Origin: an uncultured Clostridia bacterium
Lineage (GTDB): Bacteria > Bacillota > Clostridia > Peptostreptococcales > Anaerovoracaceae
Assembly (NCBI GenBank): GCA_934277655.1
Contig: CAKQVC010000141.1
Location: 1 to 5,952 of the forward strand
DNA: 5,952 nt
Direction of reading: 5' to 3'
In this document: in pieces, positions 1-5,828 of the stretch
Position numbering within the stretch: the first letter of the stretch is position 1
Layout: each line of letters opens with the position of its first letter
Notes under the pieces: generated by a model
What the model was told of the DNA's origin: nothing
Database searches by the model: none
The model's input: only the letters and a program-made list of their open reading frames with translations
Made by a program: the position numbers and the translations under genes

Positions 1-655
1 AGGCTACACAGTCCGCCGGATTTTCCACAGAGCCGACACAGACGATGGTAATATCTTTTTCAATTGCAAGTGCTTTTCGAAGCGGCAGATGTTCTGCTTC
101 CTCTTTCGTGTCGAAGTGTCTGGTAATGACCGGTTCATTAGACCAGATTGCTTCATTCGTGCATAGTTCCACATGCTTCGCCATCTCCCAGGTAACGGTT
201 TGAAACTCCGGCTTTGCTTCCAGGCTGATATCTACCGTCATGTACTGATCTCCCATATGGAATCCACGGTTAACACCACCATACTCCCTGAAAAACATGC
301 CGCTGAGAATATGTTCTCCGCAGTGTCTCTGCATATTATCAAAACGATGCTCCCAGTCCAACTTCATCCCCATTACGCATCCTGTTTTGATTGTATCCAT
401 TTTCGGATTTTTTTCTGCAGTCTCTGCACATGACGGCTCCAGGACATGAAAGATTTCGTCATCCCTTTCGTAAACATCCACAACGTTATATCCGCCCAAT
501 GTTCCTTTATCACAGCTCTGACCTCCTCCTGTAGGAAAAAAAATCGTCTGATCCAGCGTAACGACGGTATTTCCATCCAGCGTCTGCACCGATGCAACCG
601 TTGCACTGCCTTCCGCCTGATATACATTTTCTCTAAAAAGTCTTCTGGTTTTCAT
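1..655 (-). CDS. Alanyl-tRNA editing protein, AlaX/AlaRS-editing family (partial, C-terminus beyond left edge)
   Basis: The reading frame is open for 218 codons from the ATG at 655 to the window edge, so the C-terminal part is missing. Residues 39-51 read FFPTGGGQSCDKG, which matches the F-x-P-x-GGGQ-x-x-D-x-G motif of the second tRNA/threonyl-alanyl synthetase editing fold. Residues 108-119 read MQRHCGEHILSG and supply the HxxxH zinc ligands (H111, H115). The last residues, DCVA (215-218), stop just before the place where the family normally has its C-x-GTH zinc motif. Proteins of this family hydrolyse mischarged Ser- or Gly-tRNA(Ala) in the cytosol. Clostridial members are usually long forms with a C-terminal DHHA1 domain, but that part cannot be seen here. 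The ATG is preceded by AGAAGGGA (663-670) at a 7-base spacing. The gene is transcribed divergently from the ABC operon. Family assignment is strong; exact substrate specificity is not shown. Confidence 0.88.
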   Translation of the reverse strand, partial: MKTRRLFRENVYQAEGSATVASVQTLDGNTVVTLDQTIFFPTGGGQSCDKGTLGGYNVVDVYERDDEIFHVLEPSCAETAEKNPKMDTIKTGCVMGMKLDWEHRFDNMQRHCGEHILSGMFFREYGGVNRGFHMGDQYMTVDISLEAKPEFQTVTWEMAKHVELCTNEAIWSNEPVITRHFDTKEEAEHLPLRKALAIEKDITIVCVGSVENPADCVA

Positions 656-711
656 TGTCTTATCCCTTCTCTATTATTCCCGCATTTGTCCTTACAACGG
701 ACTTTACCTAC

Positions 712-740
712 ATTATATTTATCAAACTCTCACAGCACAA
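712..740 (-). promoter_or_regulatory. Sigma-A-type promoter for the AlaX-like gene
   Basis: On the minus strand a perfect -10 TATAAT (717-712) lies 17 bases downstream of TTGTGC (740-735), a modest -35 that keeps the TTG. Transcription would begin near 705 and give a leader of about 50 bases. That leader contains a small GTCC/GGAC hairpin (688-702) and the AGAAGGGA ribosome site (663-670). Confidence 0.65.
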
Positions 741-761
741 GTCCCAAAAGAGAAATTTTAT

Positions 762-787
762 GAAAAGTTTTCGTAGAAAAACTTTTC
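762..787. repeat. 10-bp perfect inverted repeat, possible operator
   Basis: GAAAAGTTTT (762-771) and AAAACTTTTC (778-787) are perfect inverted copies separated by 6 bases. The repeat lies about 20 bases upstream of the leftward -35 and more than 120 bases upstream of the rightward promoter. It could be a regulator site for the AlaX-like gene. Because the region is AT-rich it may also be a chance palindrome. No regulator is recognised. Confidence 0.4.
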
Positions 788-883
788 CGCTCAGCTCTGA
801 ATATAACCCTCGTTCTCAAAGTCAAAGCAAAGGATTAATGGTGCATCCCTCTCTCGGAGAAAAAAATGCTTAATATTTTTCAA

Positions 884-898
884 AATTTTCAGAAAATT
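884..898. promoter_or_regulatory. CodY operator, perfect consensus match
   Basis: AATTTTCAGAAAATT is identical to the published CodY consensus AATTTTCWGAAAATT at all 15 positions. Partial boxes lie at 875-889 (11 of 15 matches) and 893-907 (10 of 15). Each overlaps the perfect box by 6 bases, the arrangement known for strong CodY operators in Bacillus. The box ends 12 bases before the -35 of the ABC operon promoter, with its centre near -55. CodY binds DNA when branched-chain amino acids and GTP are plentiful and mostly represses amino acid uptake and synthesis genes. A position upstream of the -35 leaves both repression and activation possible. A codY gene is not in the window. Confidence 0.78.
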
Positions 899-910
899 CC
901 GAAAAAACTA

Positions 911-939
911 TTGACTTACACTTACAGATAGCGTAATAT
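911..939 (+). promoter_or_regulatory. Sigma-A promoter of the ABC transporter operon
   Basis: TTGACT (911-916) and TAATAT (934-939) are spaced by exactly 17 bases, and each differs from consensus by one base. The upstream tract is A/T-rich and could act as an UP element. Transcription should start near 946, right at the first leader hairpin, leaving a leader of roughly 145 bases before the ATG at 1094. The CodY box lies immediately upstream. Confidence 0.85.
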
Positions 940-946
940 ATGTACC

Positions 947-1049
947 ATACCAAGAGGAACTCGGTATTTATCAGTTTTGTAGAAGGTCTCAGCTGCAAAC
1001 CTGACTACGTAAAATGTCGGGCAGATACAGCGTCTTTAGCGCTCTCTGC
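947..1049 (+). other. Structured 5' leader of the ABC operon, possible cis-regulatory RNA
   Basis: Three hairpins can be drawn. The first is 947-967, with ATACC/GGTAT plus an inner GAG/CTC and a GAA loop. The second is 979-1008, with GTAG/CTAC plus AGGT/ACCT and an 11-base loop. The third is 1021-1049, with GCAGA/TCTGC plus AGCG/CGCT. CCTGAC (1000-1005) can instead pair with GTCGGG (1016-1021). That pairing would break the second hairpin and take the first base of the third, so switching is possible. No run of Ts follows the last hairpin, so this is not a classic terminator, and no known riboswitch consensus (T-box, SAM, TPP, purine, THF, guanidine) was recognised. The RNA role is inferred. 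Confidence 0.4.
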
Positions 1050-1093
1050 TATAAACGGCACGAAATAAATCAAACATTTAGGAGGAAAGAAAT

Positions 1094-2104
1094 ATGAAAA
1101 CATCAAAAAAAATACTGGCACTTGCTTTGTGTCTGATCATGGTACTGTCCATGGCAGCCTGCGGAAGCAGCAATAACGACGGCAGTGCTGAAGGGGAAAA
1201 CTTAAAAATCGGTATCATCCAATTTGGAGAATTCGACGCCTTAGAAAAAGCTTGCAGCGGGTTCATTGACGGACTGGCTGATGCAGGCTATGTTGATGGC
1301 GAAAATATTACCATTCACAAGCTTTCCGCAGCAGCTGAAACTGGTAACTGCCCGTCCATCGCAGACACGCTGGTCAATGACAGTTCTGATCTGATCCTGG
1401 CTATTGCAACACCGGCTGCATCTGCAGTAAAGGAAAAAACTTCTAACATTCCAGTTCTGTTCACAGCTGTAACCGATCCTGCAGGCTCCGGTCTTATCGC
1501 TGACAATGAAAAGCCAGGTGGAAACCTGACAGGAACTTCCGACCTTAACCCGGTTGCACACCAGATTTCTCTTGGTAAGCAGCTTCTTCCGGATGCGAAA
1601 AAAGTTGCTATCATGTACTGCTCCAGCGAATCAAACTCCAAGATCCAGGCTGACCTTGCAGCAGAAGCTATAAAAGCAGAAGGCATGGAATCTGTTGTTA
1701 AAACAATTTCCGCTATTGACGAAGCAAAATCTGCTATCGAATCCCTAAAGGGAAAAGTTGACTTCATTTATATTCCGACGGATAATACTCTTTCAGACGG
1801 CATGACTACAGTATCGGCTGCAGCAAACGAATGCGGACTTCCAACAATCGTAGGCGAAGCCGGCATGGTGATAAATGGTGCATTTGCAACTTATGGCATC
1901 AGCTACTATGAACTGGGAAAAACGACTGCTGCTCAGGCTGTAAAGATCCTGAAAGGCGAAGCACAGCCTGCTGATATGCCGGTTGAATACCAGACAGATG
2001 AAAATATTCTGGAAATCGCTATCAATACCGAAACAGCAGAAAAGCTTGGACTTACAATTCCGGACGATATTGCAGAAAAAGCAACACTGCTGCCGCAGCA
2101 ATAA
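1094..2104 (+). CDS. ABC transporter substrate-binding lipoprotein, COG2984/TrpX-like
   Basis: This is the extracellular ligand-binding component of an ABC importer. Residues 1-23 form a lipoprotein signal: basic MKTSKK, a hydrophobic core, and the lipobox-like MAAC with lipidated Cys23, followed by a Gly/Ser/Asn-rich linker. The mature part has the ABC_sub_bind (COG2984) style: GIIQFGEFDAL (40-50), LAIATPAA (102-109), VLFTAVTDPAGSGLI (121-135), GGNLTGTSDLNPV (142-154) and IYIPTDNTL (225-233). Its 336 residues are typical of the family. GGAGG (1081-1085) sits 8 bases before the ATG. Relatives are linked to tryptophan uptake through T-box and gene context, and the name TrpX is used, but ligands for most members are unproven. 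It is the first gene of an operon with permease and ATPase, under the CodY-box promoter. The family call is firm; the substrate is not. Confidence 0.93.
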   Translation: MKTSKKILALALCLIMVLSMAACGSSNNDGSAEGENLKIGIIQFGEFDALEKACSGFIDGLADAGYVDGENITIHKLSAAAETGNCPSIADTLVNDSSDLILAIATPAASAVKEKTSNIPVLFTAVTDPAGSGLIADNEKPGGNLTGTSDLNPVAHQISLGKQLLPDAKKVAIMYCSSESNSKIQADLAAEAIKAEGMESVVKTISAIDEAKSAIESLKGKVDFIYIPTDNTLSDGMTTVSAAANECGLPTIVGEAGMVINGAFATYGISYYELGKTTAAQAVKILKGEAQPADMPVEYQTDENILEIAINTETAEKLGLTIPDDIAEKATLLPQQ

Positions 2105-2252
2105 AGCCCTGAGCTGAAATTTTGCGAAGTGATACCGCCCCCCGCCATTCTCCATTCTCTAGTCGAGAGCAGAAAGTCACGGCCAGCCCGATGCAAGGCA
2201 TCCGGAATGCAGGAAGGATCCGGGCGGCGGTAATTTTGGGAGGTTTAGAAAA
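2105..2252 (+). other. Structured 148-base spacer between binding protein and permease genes
   Basis: TACCGCC (2133-2139) and GGCGGTA (2226-2232) can pair over about 86 bases. Just inside, GCCCG (2186-2190) can pair with CGGGC (2221-2225). A smaller hairpin is CTCT/AGAG (2157-2169). GATGC/GCATC with a 3-base loop (2190-2202) is a further possible hairpin, which shares base 2190 with the GCCCG arm. The closing stem is followed by AATTTT and then the GGGAGG ribosome site of the permease (2238-2243). The spacer is clearly more GC-rich than its flanks. AATTTTG occurs on both sides (2118-2124 and 2232-2238). It may stabilise the upstream mRNA or partly terminate transcription so that binding protein exceeds permease. 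It could also be an inserted intergenic repeat. Confidence 0.5.
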
Positions 2253-3221
2253 ATGATAACGAGTGCTACGATCCTAAGTGGAATTGCCCAGGGTCTCATA
2301 TGGGCGATCTTAACCTTAGGTGTATACCTTACTTTTAGAATATTAGATATTGCCGATCTTACAGTCGAAGGAACATTCCCGCTGGGTGCTGCTGTAACGG
2401 TAGTCCTGATCAACGGGGGAATGAATCCTGCTCTTGCGATTTTCTGCGCTATATTGGCAGGTGCATTTGCAGGTTTTATCACGGGTTTTCTTCATACTGT
2501 ATTTAAAATCCCGGCTATTCTGTCAGGAATTCTGACTATGATTGCCCTTTATTCCGTCAACATCCGAATCATGAAAGACAAAGCCACGGTTGCTTTGGAA
2601 AAACCATCGGTTAAGACCTGGATGCTTTCGATTCTTCCGGAAGGTACGGTAAGCAATACGGTTTCCATCATACTTGGAAGCTGCGTATGCGCACTTATAG
2701 TCATAATCCTTTACTACTTCTTTGGTACTGAGATCGGATGTGCTCTGCGTGCAACCGGAAGTAATCAGAACATGGCCCGCTCACTTGGAGTAAAAACTGA
2801 TTCCACCATTATCCTTGGTCTGATGATCTCCAACGCACTGGTTGCCCTTTCCGGCAGCTTGATCGCACAGCTCGACTACGGTTCAGCCCTGGTTACGATG
2901 GGACAGGGAACCATCGTCATCGGCCTGGCTTCCGTTATCATCGGTGAAGTCATCTTTATCCGTAAAGATATCAACTTTGCTCTGAAACTGCTGGCTATCA
3001 TTGCCGGAGCTATCATCTACAGGACGATCATCTCCTGTGCGCTCACTTTCAGTTTCTTGAAAGCGACAGATTTAAAGATCATCACTGCACTCGTTGTTGC
3101 GTTTGCTCTGGCGCTTCCGGTTCTTCAACAGAAAGCGGCTGAAGCGAAACTCCGCAGAGAAAACGCAAAGAAATATGATGCAGAAATTGAAAAAGAACTG
3201 AGAGGTGAGTCCATTGCTTAA
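2253..3221 (+). CDS. ABC transporter permease, COG4120/TrpY-like
   Basis: This 322-residue integral membrane protein forms the translocation channel of the importer. It has many hydrophobic segments, seen at roughly residues 5-30, 42-55, 58-82, 87-104, 135-158, 185-206, 217-237, 243-268 and 275-292, in the style of the BPD_transp_2 (branched-chain amino acid, LivH-like) permeases. Residues 162-182, starting GCALRATGSNQNMARSLG, form the cytoplasmic loop expected to contact the ATPase. A charged C-terminal tail (294-322) is rich in Lys, Arg and Glu. GGGAGG (2238-2243) lies 9 bases before the ATG. The end overlaps the likely TTG start of the ATPase by 8 bases, which suggests translational coupling. 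The substrate is set by the binding protein and is not proven. Confidence 0.92.
   Translation: MITSATILSGIAQGLIWAILTLGVYLTFRILDIADLTVEGTFPLGAAVTVVLINGGMNPALAIFCAILAGAFAGFITGFLHTVFKIPAILSGILTMIALYSVNIRIMKDKATVALEKPSVKTWMLSILPEGTVSNTVSIILGSCVCALIVIILYYFFGTEIGCALRATGSNQNMARSLGVKTDSTIILGLMISNALVALSGSLIAQLDYGSALVTMGQGTIVIGLASVIIGEVIFIRKDINFALKLLAIIAGAIIYRTIISCALTFSFLKATDLKIITALVVAFALALPVLQQKAAEAKLRRENAKKYDAEIEKELRGESIA
3202..3216 (+). promoter_or_regulatory. Ribosome site that decides the TTG start of the ATPase gene
   Basis: GAGGTG (3202-3207) lies 6 bases before TTG at 3214, an ideal spacing, and gives a protein beginning MLKMIHIEKSF, matching the usual MLK start of this ATPase family. A GTG at 3205 would lie inside the ribosome site itself and has no site of its own. 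The ATG at 3223 is 15 bases away, too far for good initiation. Confidence 0.65.
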
Positions 3222-4008
3222 GATGATACATATTGAAAAATCATTCAACATCGGTACAGTCAACGAAAAGCAGATTTTCAAAGGACTTGACCTTACAATC
3301 AATGACGGCGACTTTATTACCGTTATCGGCGGTAACGGCGCCGGAAAATCCACTATGCTAAACCTCATTGCCGGTGTACATAAAGCTGACGGCGGAAGAA
3401 TCATCCTTGATGATGAGGATCTGACGTATAGAAATGAGACCCAACGAGCTAAGTACATCGGCAGAGTTTTCCAAGATCCGATGATGGGAACTGCACCTAC
3501 CATGATGATTGAAGAAAACCTGGCTATGGCATACAGAAGAACAAAAAAGAGAACCCTTGCGTGGGGTATTTCCCAAAAGGAAAGAGAACTTTACAGAGAG
3601 TCGCTGGCTCAGCTGGGTCTGGGGCTTGAGGATCGTATGAAAACCAAGGTCGGACTTCTTTCAGGCGGGCAGCGTCAGGCGGTAACACTTTTGATGGCAA
3701 CACTCCAGAAACCAAAGCTGCTGCTTTTAGATGAGCACACAGCTGCTCTCGACCCTGCAACTTCCGCAAAGGTTTTGAAGATCAGCGATGATATTATCCG
3801 TGAAAACAAGCTGACCGCACTGATGGTTACCCACGACATGCAGGATGCTATCAAATATGGCAACCGCCTTGTCATGATGAACAACGGTAAAATGATTCTG
3901 GACATCAGCGGCGAAGAAAAGAAGAATCTGACCATCGAGCAGCTTCTTCACAAATTCGAGGAGATCAGCGGTACCAAGTTTGCAACAGATAGTGTAATTT
4001 TAGGTTAA
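3214..4008 (+). CDS. ABC transporter ATP-binding protein, COG1101/TrpZ-like
   Basis: This cytosolic ATPase of 264 residues powers the importer encoded by the two genes before it. Counting from the TTG start it has Walker A GGNGAGKST (39-47), the Q-loop glutamine in VFQDP (Q87), the signature LSGGQ (149-153), Walker B LLLLDEH (169-175) with the catalytic Glu, the D-loop AALD (177-180), and the H-loop His207 in VTHDM. All key residues are intact. The TVNEK stretch near residues 15-19 and the GGNGAGKST form are typical of the ATPases that pair with COG2984 binding proteins. The start overlaps the permease by 8 bases. Alternative starts are GTG at 3205 (267 residues) and ATG at 3223. The function call is firm; the exact start is less so. 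Confidence 0.93.
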   Translation: MLKMIHIEKSFNIGTVNEKQIFKGLDLTINDGDFITVIGGNGAGKSTMLNLIAGVHKADGGRIILDDEDLTYRNETQRAKYIGRVFQDPMMGTAPTMMIEENLAMAYRRTKKRTLAWGISQKERELYRESLAQLGLGLEDRMKTKVGLLSGGQRQAVTLLMATLQKPKLLLLDEHTAALDPATSAKVLKISDDIIRENKLTALMVTHDMQDAIKYGNRLVMMNNGKMILDISGEEKKNLTIEQLLHKFEEISGTKFATDSVILG

Positions 4009-4063
4009 GGCTTTTTTATAAGCTTTCCTTCTTCTCCTATATAGAATAAAACACATCATCCGA

Positions 4064-4152
4064 AAAACGGCATTACGCTAAGTGCCTGCGCGGCAGCGAA
4101 TATCAATTATCATTCCCTGCCTGCACGCTTACTTGAAACGTAATGCCGTTTT
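4064..4152. terminator. 89-base inverted-repeat element, probable bidirectional terminator
   Basis: AAAACGGCATTACG (4064-4077) and CGTAATGCCGTTTT (4139-4152) are perfect 14-bp inverted arms. Inside them GTGC/GCAC (4082-4085, 4123-4126) and GGCAG/CTGCC (4092-4096, 4117-4121) can extend the hairpin, leaving a 20-base loop. On the plus strand the stem ends in TTTT followed by the T-rich CTCTATTTTATTT; on the minus strand it ends in TTTTT. It lies between convergent genes 55 bases after the ATPase stop, which fits a two-way terminator. The large interior is unusual for one, so a repeated palindromic element is the alternative. Confidence 0.65.
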
Positions 4153-4203
4153 CTCTATTTTATTTGTTATTCTGAACAAATCGACCGCAATCATACCCTG
4201 CAA

Positions 4204-4258
4204 TCAAAAATATCCTCTACTCTTTTCACGCATAGATGGCTAAAAGGTAGAGGATATT
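4204..4258 (-). terminator. Rho-independent terminator of the pyrB-pyrI operon
   Basis: AATATCCTCTAC (4209-4220) and GTAGAGGATATT (4247-4258) pair perfectly over 12 bp. CTTTT/AAAAG extends the stem past one bulged base to a 15-base loop. On the minus strand the stem runs into TTTTT (4210-4206), as expected for an intrinsic terminator about 65 bases after the pyrI stop. The rest of the 4009-4321 intergenic stretch shows only a weak AAGGCTT/AAGCTTT hairpin right after the ATPase gene and nothing else. Confidence 0.85.
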
Positions 4259-4321
4259 CATTTCTTCCCAGTTTCTGGATGTACCGTGTCTTCTTGTTTT
4301 CTTTCCAGCTGTTACAGCCTG

Positions 4322-4744
4322 CTATTTCACACGGTGTTCTGCATCACAGTAAATGCAACGATATGCTTTCTTTTCTCTGTCAACCAGACGGAAAGTATGT
4401 ACGATTTCCTGCTCCACAGAGGTAATACATCTAGGATTCTTGCATTTGATCACGTTTCTGAGGGTCTGCGGAAGTTCCAGATGAACTTTCTTTTCCAGTT
4501 TCCCATCTTTTACACGGTTCACAGTAATATTACTGTCAATGTAGCCCAGAACGTCCAGATCCAGTTCGATGCTTTCATCGATCTTGATGATATCTTTCTT
4601 TCCATACTTGGAGCTTGTTGCATTCTGAATAACTGCAACACAGTTGTCCACTTTGTCTAATCCTAAAAGCTCGTAAACCTGCATGCTCTTACCTGCTTTA
4701 ATATGGTCTAATACGATTCCGTTTTTAACGCCATCTATATTCAT
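4322..4744 (-). CDS. pyrI: Aspartate carbamoyltransferase regulatory subunit
   Basis: PyrI binds nucleotide effectors and, through a zinc domain, holds PyrB trimers together in the allosteric ATCase holoenzyme. The protein is 140 residues, slightly shorter than the 153 of E. coli. GIVLDHI (9-15) matches the GTVIDHI effector site, with Asp13 and His14. KKDIIKID (49-56) gives Lys54, aligned by eye to E. coli Lys60. ITVNRV (73-78) is followed by Lys86, aligned to Lys94. The zinc cysteines are all present: C101-x4-C106 and C130-x2-C133. GGAGG (4755-4751) precedes the ATG by 6 bases. It follows pyrB in the same direction after an unusually long 157-base spacer and ends in TAG before a strong terminator. 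Identification is very secure; which nucleotides act on it is not shown. Confidence 0.96.
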   Translation of the reverse strand: MNIDGVKNGIVLDHIKAGKSMQVYELLGLDKVDNCVAVIQNATSSKYGKKDIIKIDESIELDLDVLGYIDSNITVNRVKDGKLEKKVHLELPQTLRNVIKCKNPRCITSVEQEIVHTFRLVDREKKAYRCIYCDAEHRVK

Positions 4745-4821
4745 AATTGTCCTCCATTTTCTATATTTTCTTCATGATGCCGGCTGCAATAATACTCGAC
4801 CTCAATCAATCGCCGCGGCAT
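4741..4821 (-). CDS. Possible 26-residue ORF upstream of and overlapping pyrI
   Basis: From ATG at 4821 the frame encodes MPRRLIEVEYYCSRHHEENI and six more residues, ending at TGA that overlaps the pyrI ATG as ATGA. AGGGA lies 6 bases upstream of the ATG as a possible ribosome site, and a TAG closes the frame 21 bases before it. It would couple translation into pyrI. No known peptide is recognised. Any open frame in this phase would end at the same TGA, so the overlap alone is weak support. Confidence 0.2.
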   Translation of the reverse strand: MPRRLIEVEYYCSRHHEENIENGGQL

Positions 4822-4889
4822 TCTCGTCCCTGCCGCCTTCCGCTAAATTCTGTTGGATCGGCACGGAAGCACGGGACTTCTGCTAAATT
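4777..4889 (-). repeat. Structured pyrB-pyrI spacer with inverted and direct repeats
   Basis: On the minus strand GTCCC (4877-4873) can pair with GGGAC (4830-4826), with further pairing TGC/GCA and TTCCG/CGGAA inside. A second hairpin joins GGCAT/ATGCC (4817-4821 with 4777-4781) plus GCC/GGC. A 13-base direct repeat with one mismatch, AATTTAGCRGAAG on the minus strand, lies at 4877-4889 and 4837-4849, a period of 40 bases. PyrB and PyrI genes are usually nearly adjacent, so this spacer may set the subunit ratio, protect mRNA ends, or be an inserted element. Confidence 0.5.
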
Positions 4890-4901
4890 GTACTTCTATA
4901 C

Positions 4902-5828
4902 TTATGCTCTCTTAATGCCCAGAAGGAATAAGATCAGAGCCATACGGATATGTTTTCCGCAGAGTGCCTGGAAGAAGTAACATGCACGAGGATCATCGTC
5001 CACTTCTACCGAAATTTCATTTACTCTCGGCAGTGGATGCATGATGGTCAGATCTTCCTTGGCTGTTTCCAACTTTTCCAGGTTCAGGATGTAGCTGTCT
5101 TTCAGTCTTACATAATCTTCTTCGTTGAAGAAACGTTCTCTCTGTACTCTTGTCATATAAAGAATGTCTAACTGCGGAATGGCTTCTTCCAAAGTTTCTA
5201 CTTCGGTCCACTCTGCTCCTGCTGCATCCATTTTTTCCTTCACATAATCCGGTACCTGCAGTTCCTGCGGAGAAATCAGAACGAATTTAATGCCTTCATA
5301 TCTGAGCATTGCTTCGATGAGGGAGTGAACCGTACGTCCGAATTTCAGGTCTCCACAAAGCCCAATGGTCATGTTGTCCAGACGGCCTTTCTTTCTCTTG
5401 ATGGTCAGAAGGTCAGTCAGAGTCTGTGTCGGATGGAAGTGTCCGCCGTCACCGCCGTTAATAATAGGAACCGTCGTACGCTGTGCAGCCACGATCGGTG
5501 CACCTTCCTTCGGGTGTCTCATGGCAATGATATCTGCATAGCAGCCAACCGTGAGTACTGTATCGCTTACACTTTCGCCTTTTGCCGCCGAACTGGATTT
5601 TGCTTCGGAGAATCCCAGTACGCTTCCACCAAGTTCCAGCATTGCTGCTTCGAAGCTGAGTCTTGTTCTTGTACTCGGTTCAAAGAACAGCGTCGCCAGC
5701 TTTTTATGTGCACAGATATTTTCGTATTCAGCATGATTTGCTACAATATCATCTGCTACTTCGATCAGCTGGTTGATTTCTTCTACAGTTAAGTCGGTAA
5801 TGTTGATCAGGTTTCTGACTTTTTTCAT
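4902..5828 (-). CDS. pyrB: Aspartate carbamoyltransferase catalytic subunit
   Basis: PyrB condenses carbamoyl phosphate and L-aspartate to N-carbamoyl-aspartate, the committed step of pyrimidine synthesis, in the cytosol. The 308 residues match the usual length. The carbamoyl-phosphate loop is [12 protein letters not shown] (49-60), with Ser52, Thr53, Arg54 and Thr55. Ser80 and Lys83 supply the loop donated to the neighbouring active site. Arg104 and HPTQT (132-136) follow. The aspartate domain has [12 protein letters not shown] (159-170), TRVQRER (226-232) with Arg227 and Gln229, and HPLPR (264-268). All expected catalytic residues are present. AAAGGAG precedes the ATG by 8 bases and lies inside the end of the upstream gene, whose TAA directly abuts this ATG. 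PyrI downstream shows that this is the allosteric holoenzyme type. No pyr attenuator is visible within the window. Confidence 0.97.
   Translation of the reverse strand: MKKVRNLINITDLTVEEINQLIEVADDIVANHAEYENICAHKKLATLFFEPSTRTRLSFEAAMLELGGSVLGFSEAKSSSAAKGESVSDTVLTVGCYADIIAMRHPKEGAPIVAAQRTTVPIINGGDGGHFHPTQTLTDLLTIKRKKGRLDNMTIGLCGDLKFGRTVHSLIEAMLRYEGIKFVLISPQELQVPDYVKEKMDAAGAEWTEVETLEEAIPQLDILYMTRVQRERFFNEEDYVRLKDSYILNLEKLETAKEDLTIMHPLPRVNEISVEVDDDPRACYFFQALCGKHIRMALILFLLGIKRA

Larger units (their letters stand above)
656..1093. other. Divergent intergenic regulatory region (438 bases)
   Basis: No convincing protein gene lies here. The stretch holds a leftward promoter (712-740), a 10-bp inverted repeat (762-787), a CodY-type operator (884-898 with overlapping partial boxes), a rightward promoter (911-939), and a leader of about 145 bases with several possible hairpins before the binding-protein gene. 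The part from 740 to 910 is very AT-rich. Short open frames across it lack ribosome sites and recognisable protein character. Confidence 0.8.

Noticed and set aside
446..763. 105-codon plus-strand frame over the start and promoter of the AlaX-like gene
   Set aside because: It is antisense to a recognised gene and crosses its promoter; the composition is not protein-like.
945..1093. T-box leader, expected for a tryptophan transporter
   Set aside because: No AGGGTGGNACCGCG-like T-box sequence and no terminator with a T-run were found in the leader.
1014..1097. Open frame of 27 codons in the leader ending in TGA across the start of the binding-protein gene
   Set aside because: It has no ribosome site before its ATG, and any frame in that phase would end at the same TGA, so the overlap is not informative.
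1315..1767. 150-codon minus-strand frame inside the binding-protein gene
   Set aside because: It is an antisense by-product of codon use in a real gene, with no start signal or recognisable motif.
2118..2238. Insertion sequence between binding protein and permease genes
   Set aside because: It is too short for any transposase, and the 7-base AATTTTG flanks are common in AT-rich DNA; kept only as a possible small repeat.
4007..4024. Weak AAGGCTT/AAGCTTT hairpin right after the ATPase gene as the operon terminator
   Set aside because: The stem contains a wobble pair, is A/T-rich and is followed by CCTTCTTC rather than a T-run; the larger repeat downstream is a better candidate.
4885..4925. 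Internal promoter for pyrI near the end of pyrB
   Set aside because: A TATAGA-like -10 exists on the minus strand but no acceptable -35 lies at the right distance.
5325..5792. 155-codon plus-strand frame inside pyrB
   Set aside because: It is antisense to a fully conserved enzyme gene, is Cys/Ser-rich with no domain, and has no ribosome site.
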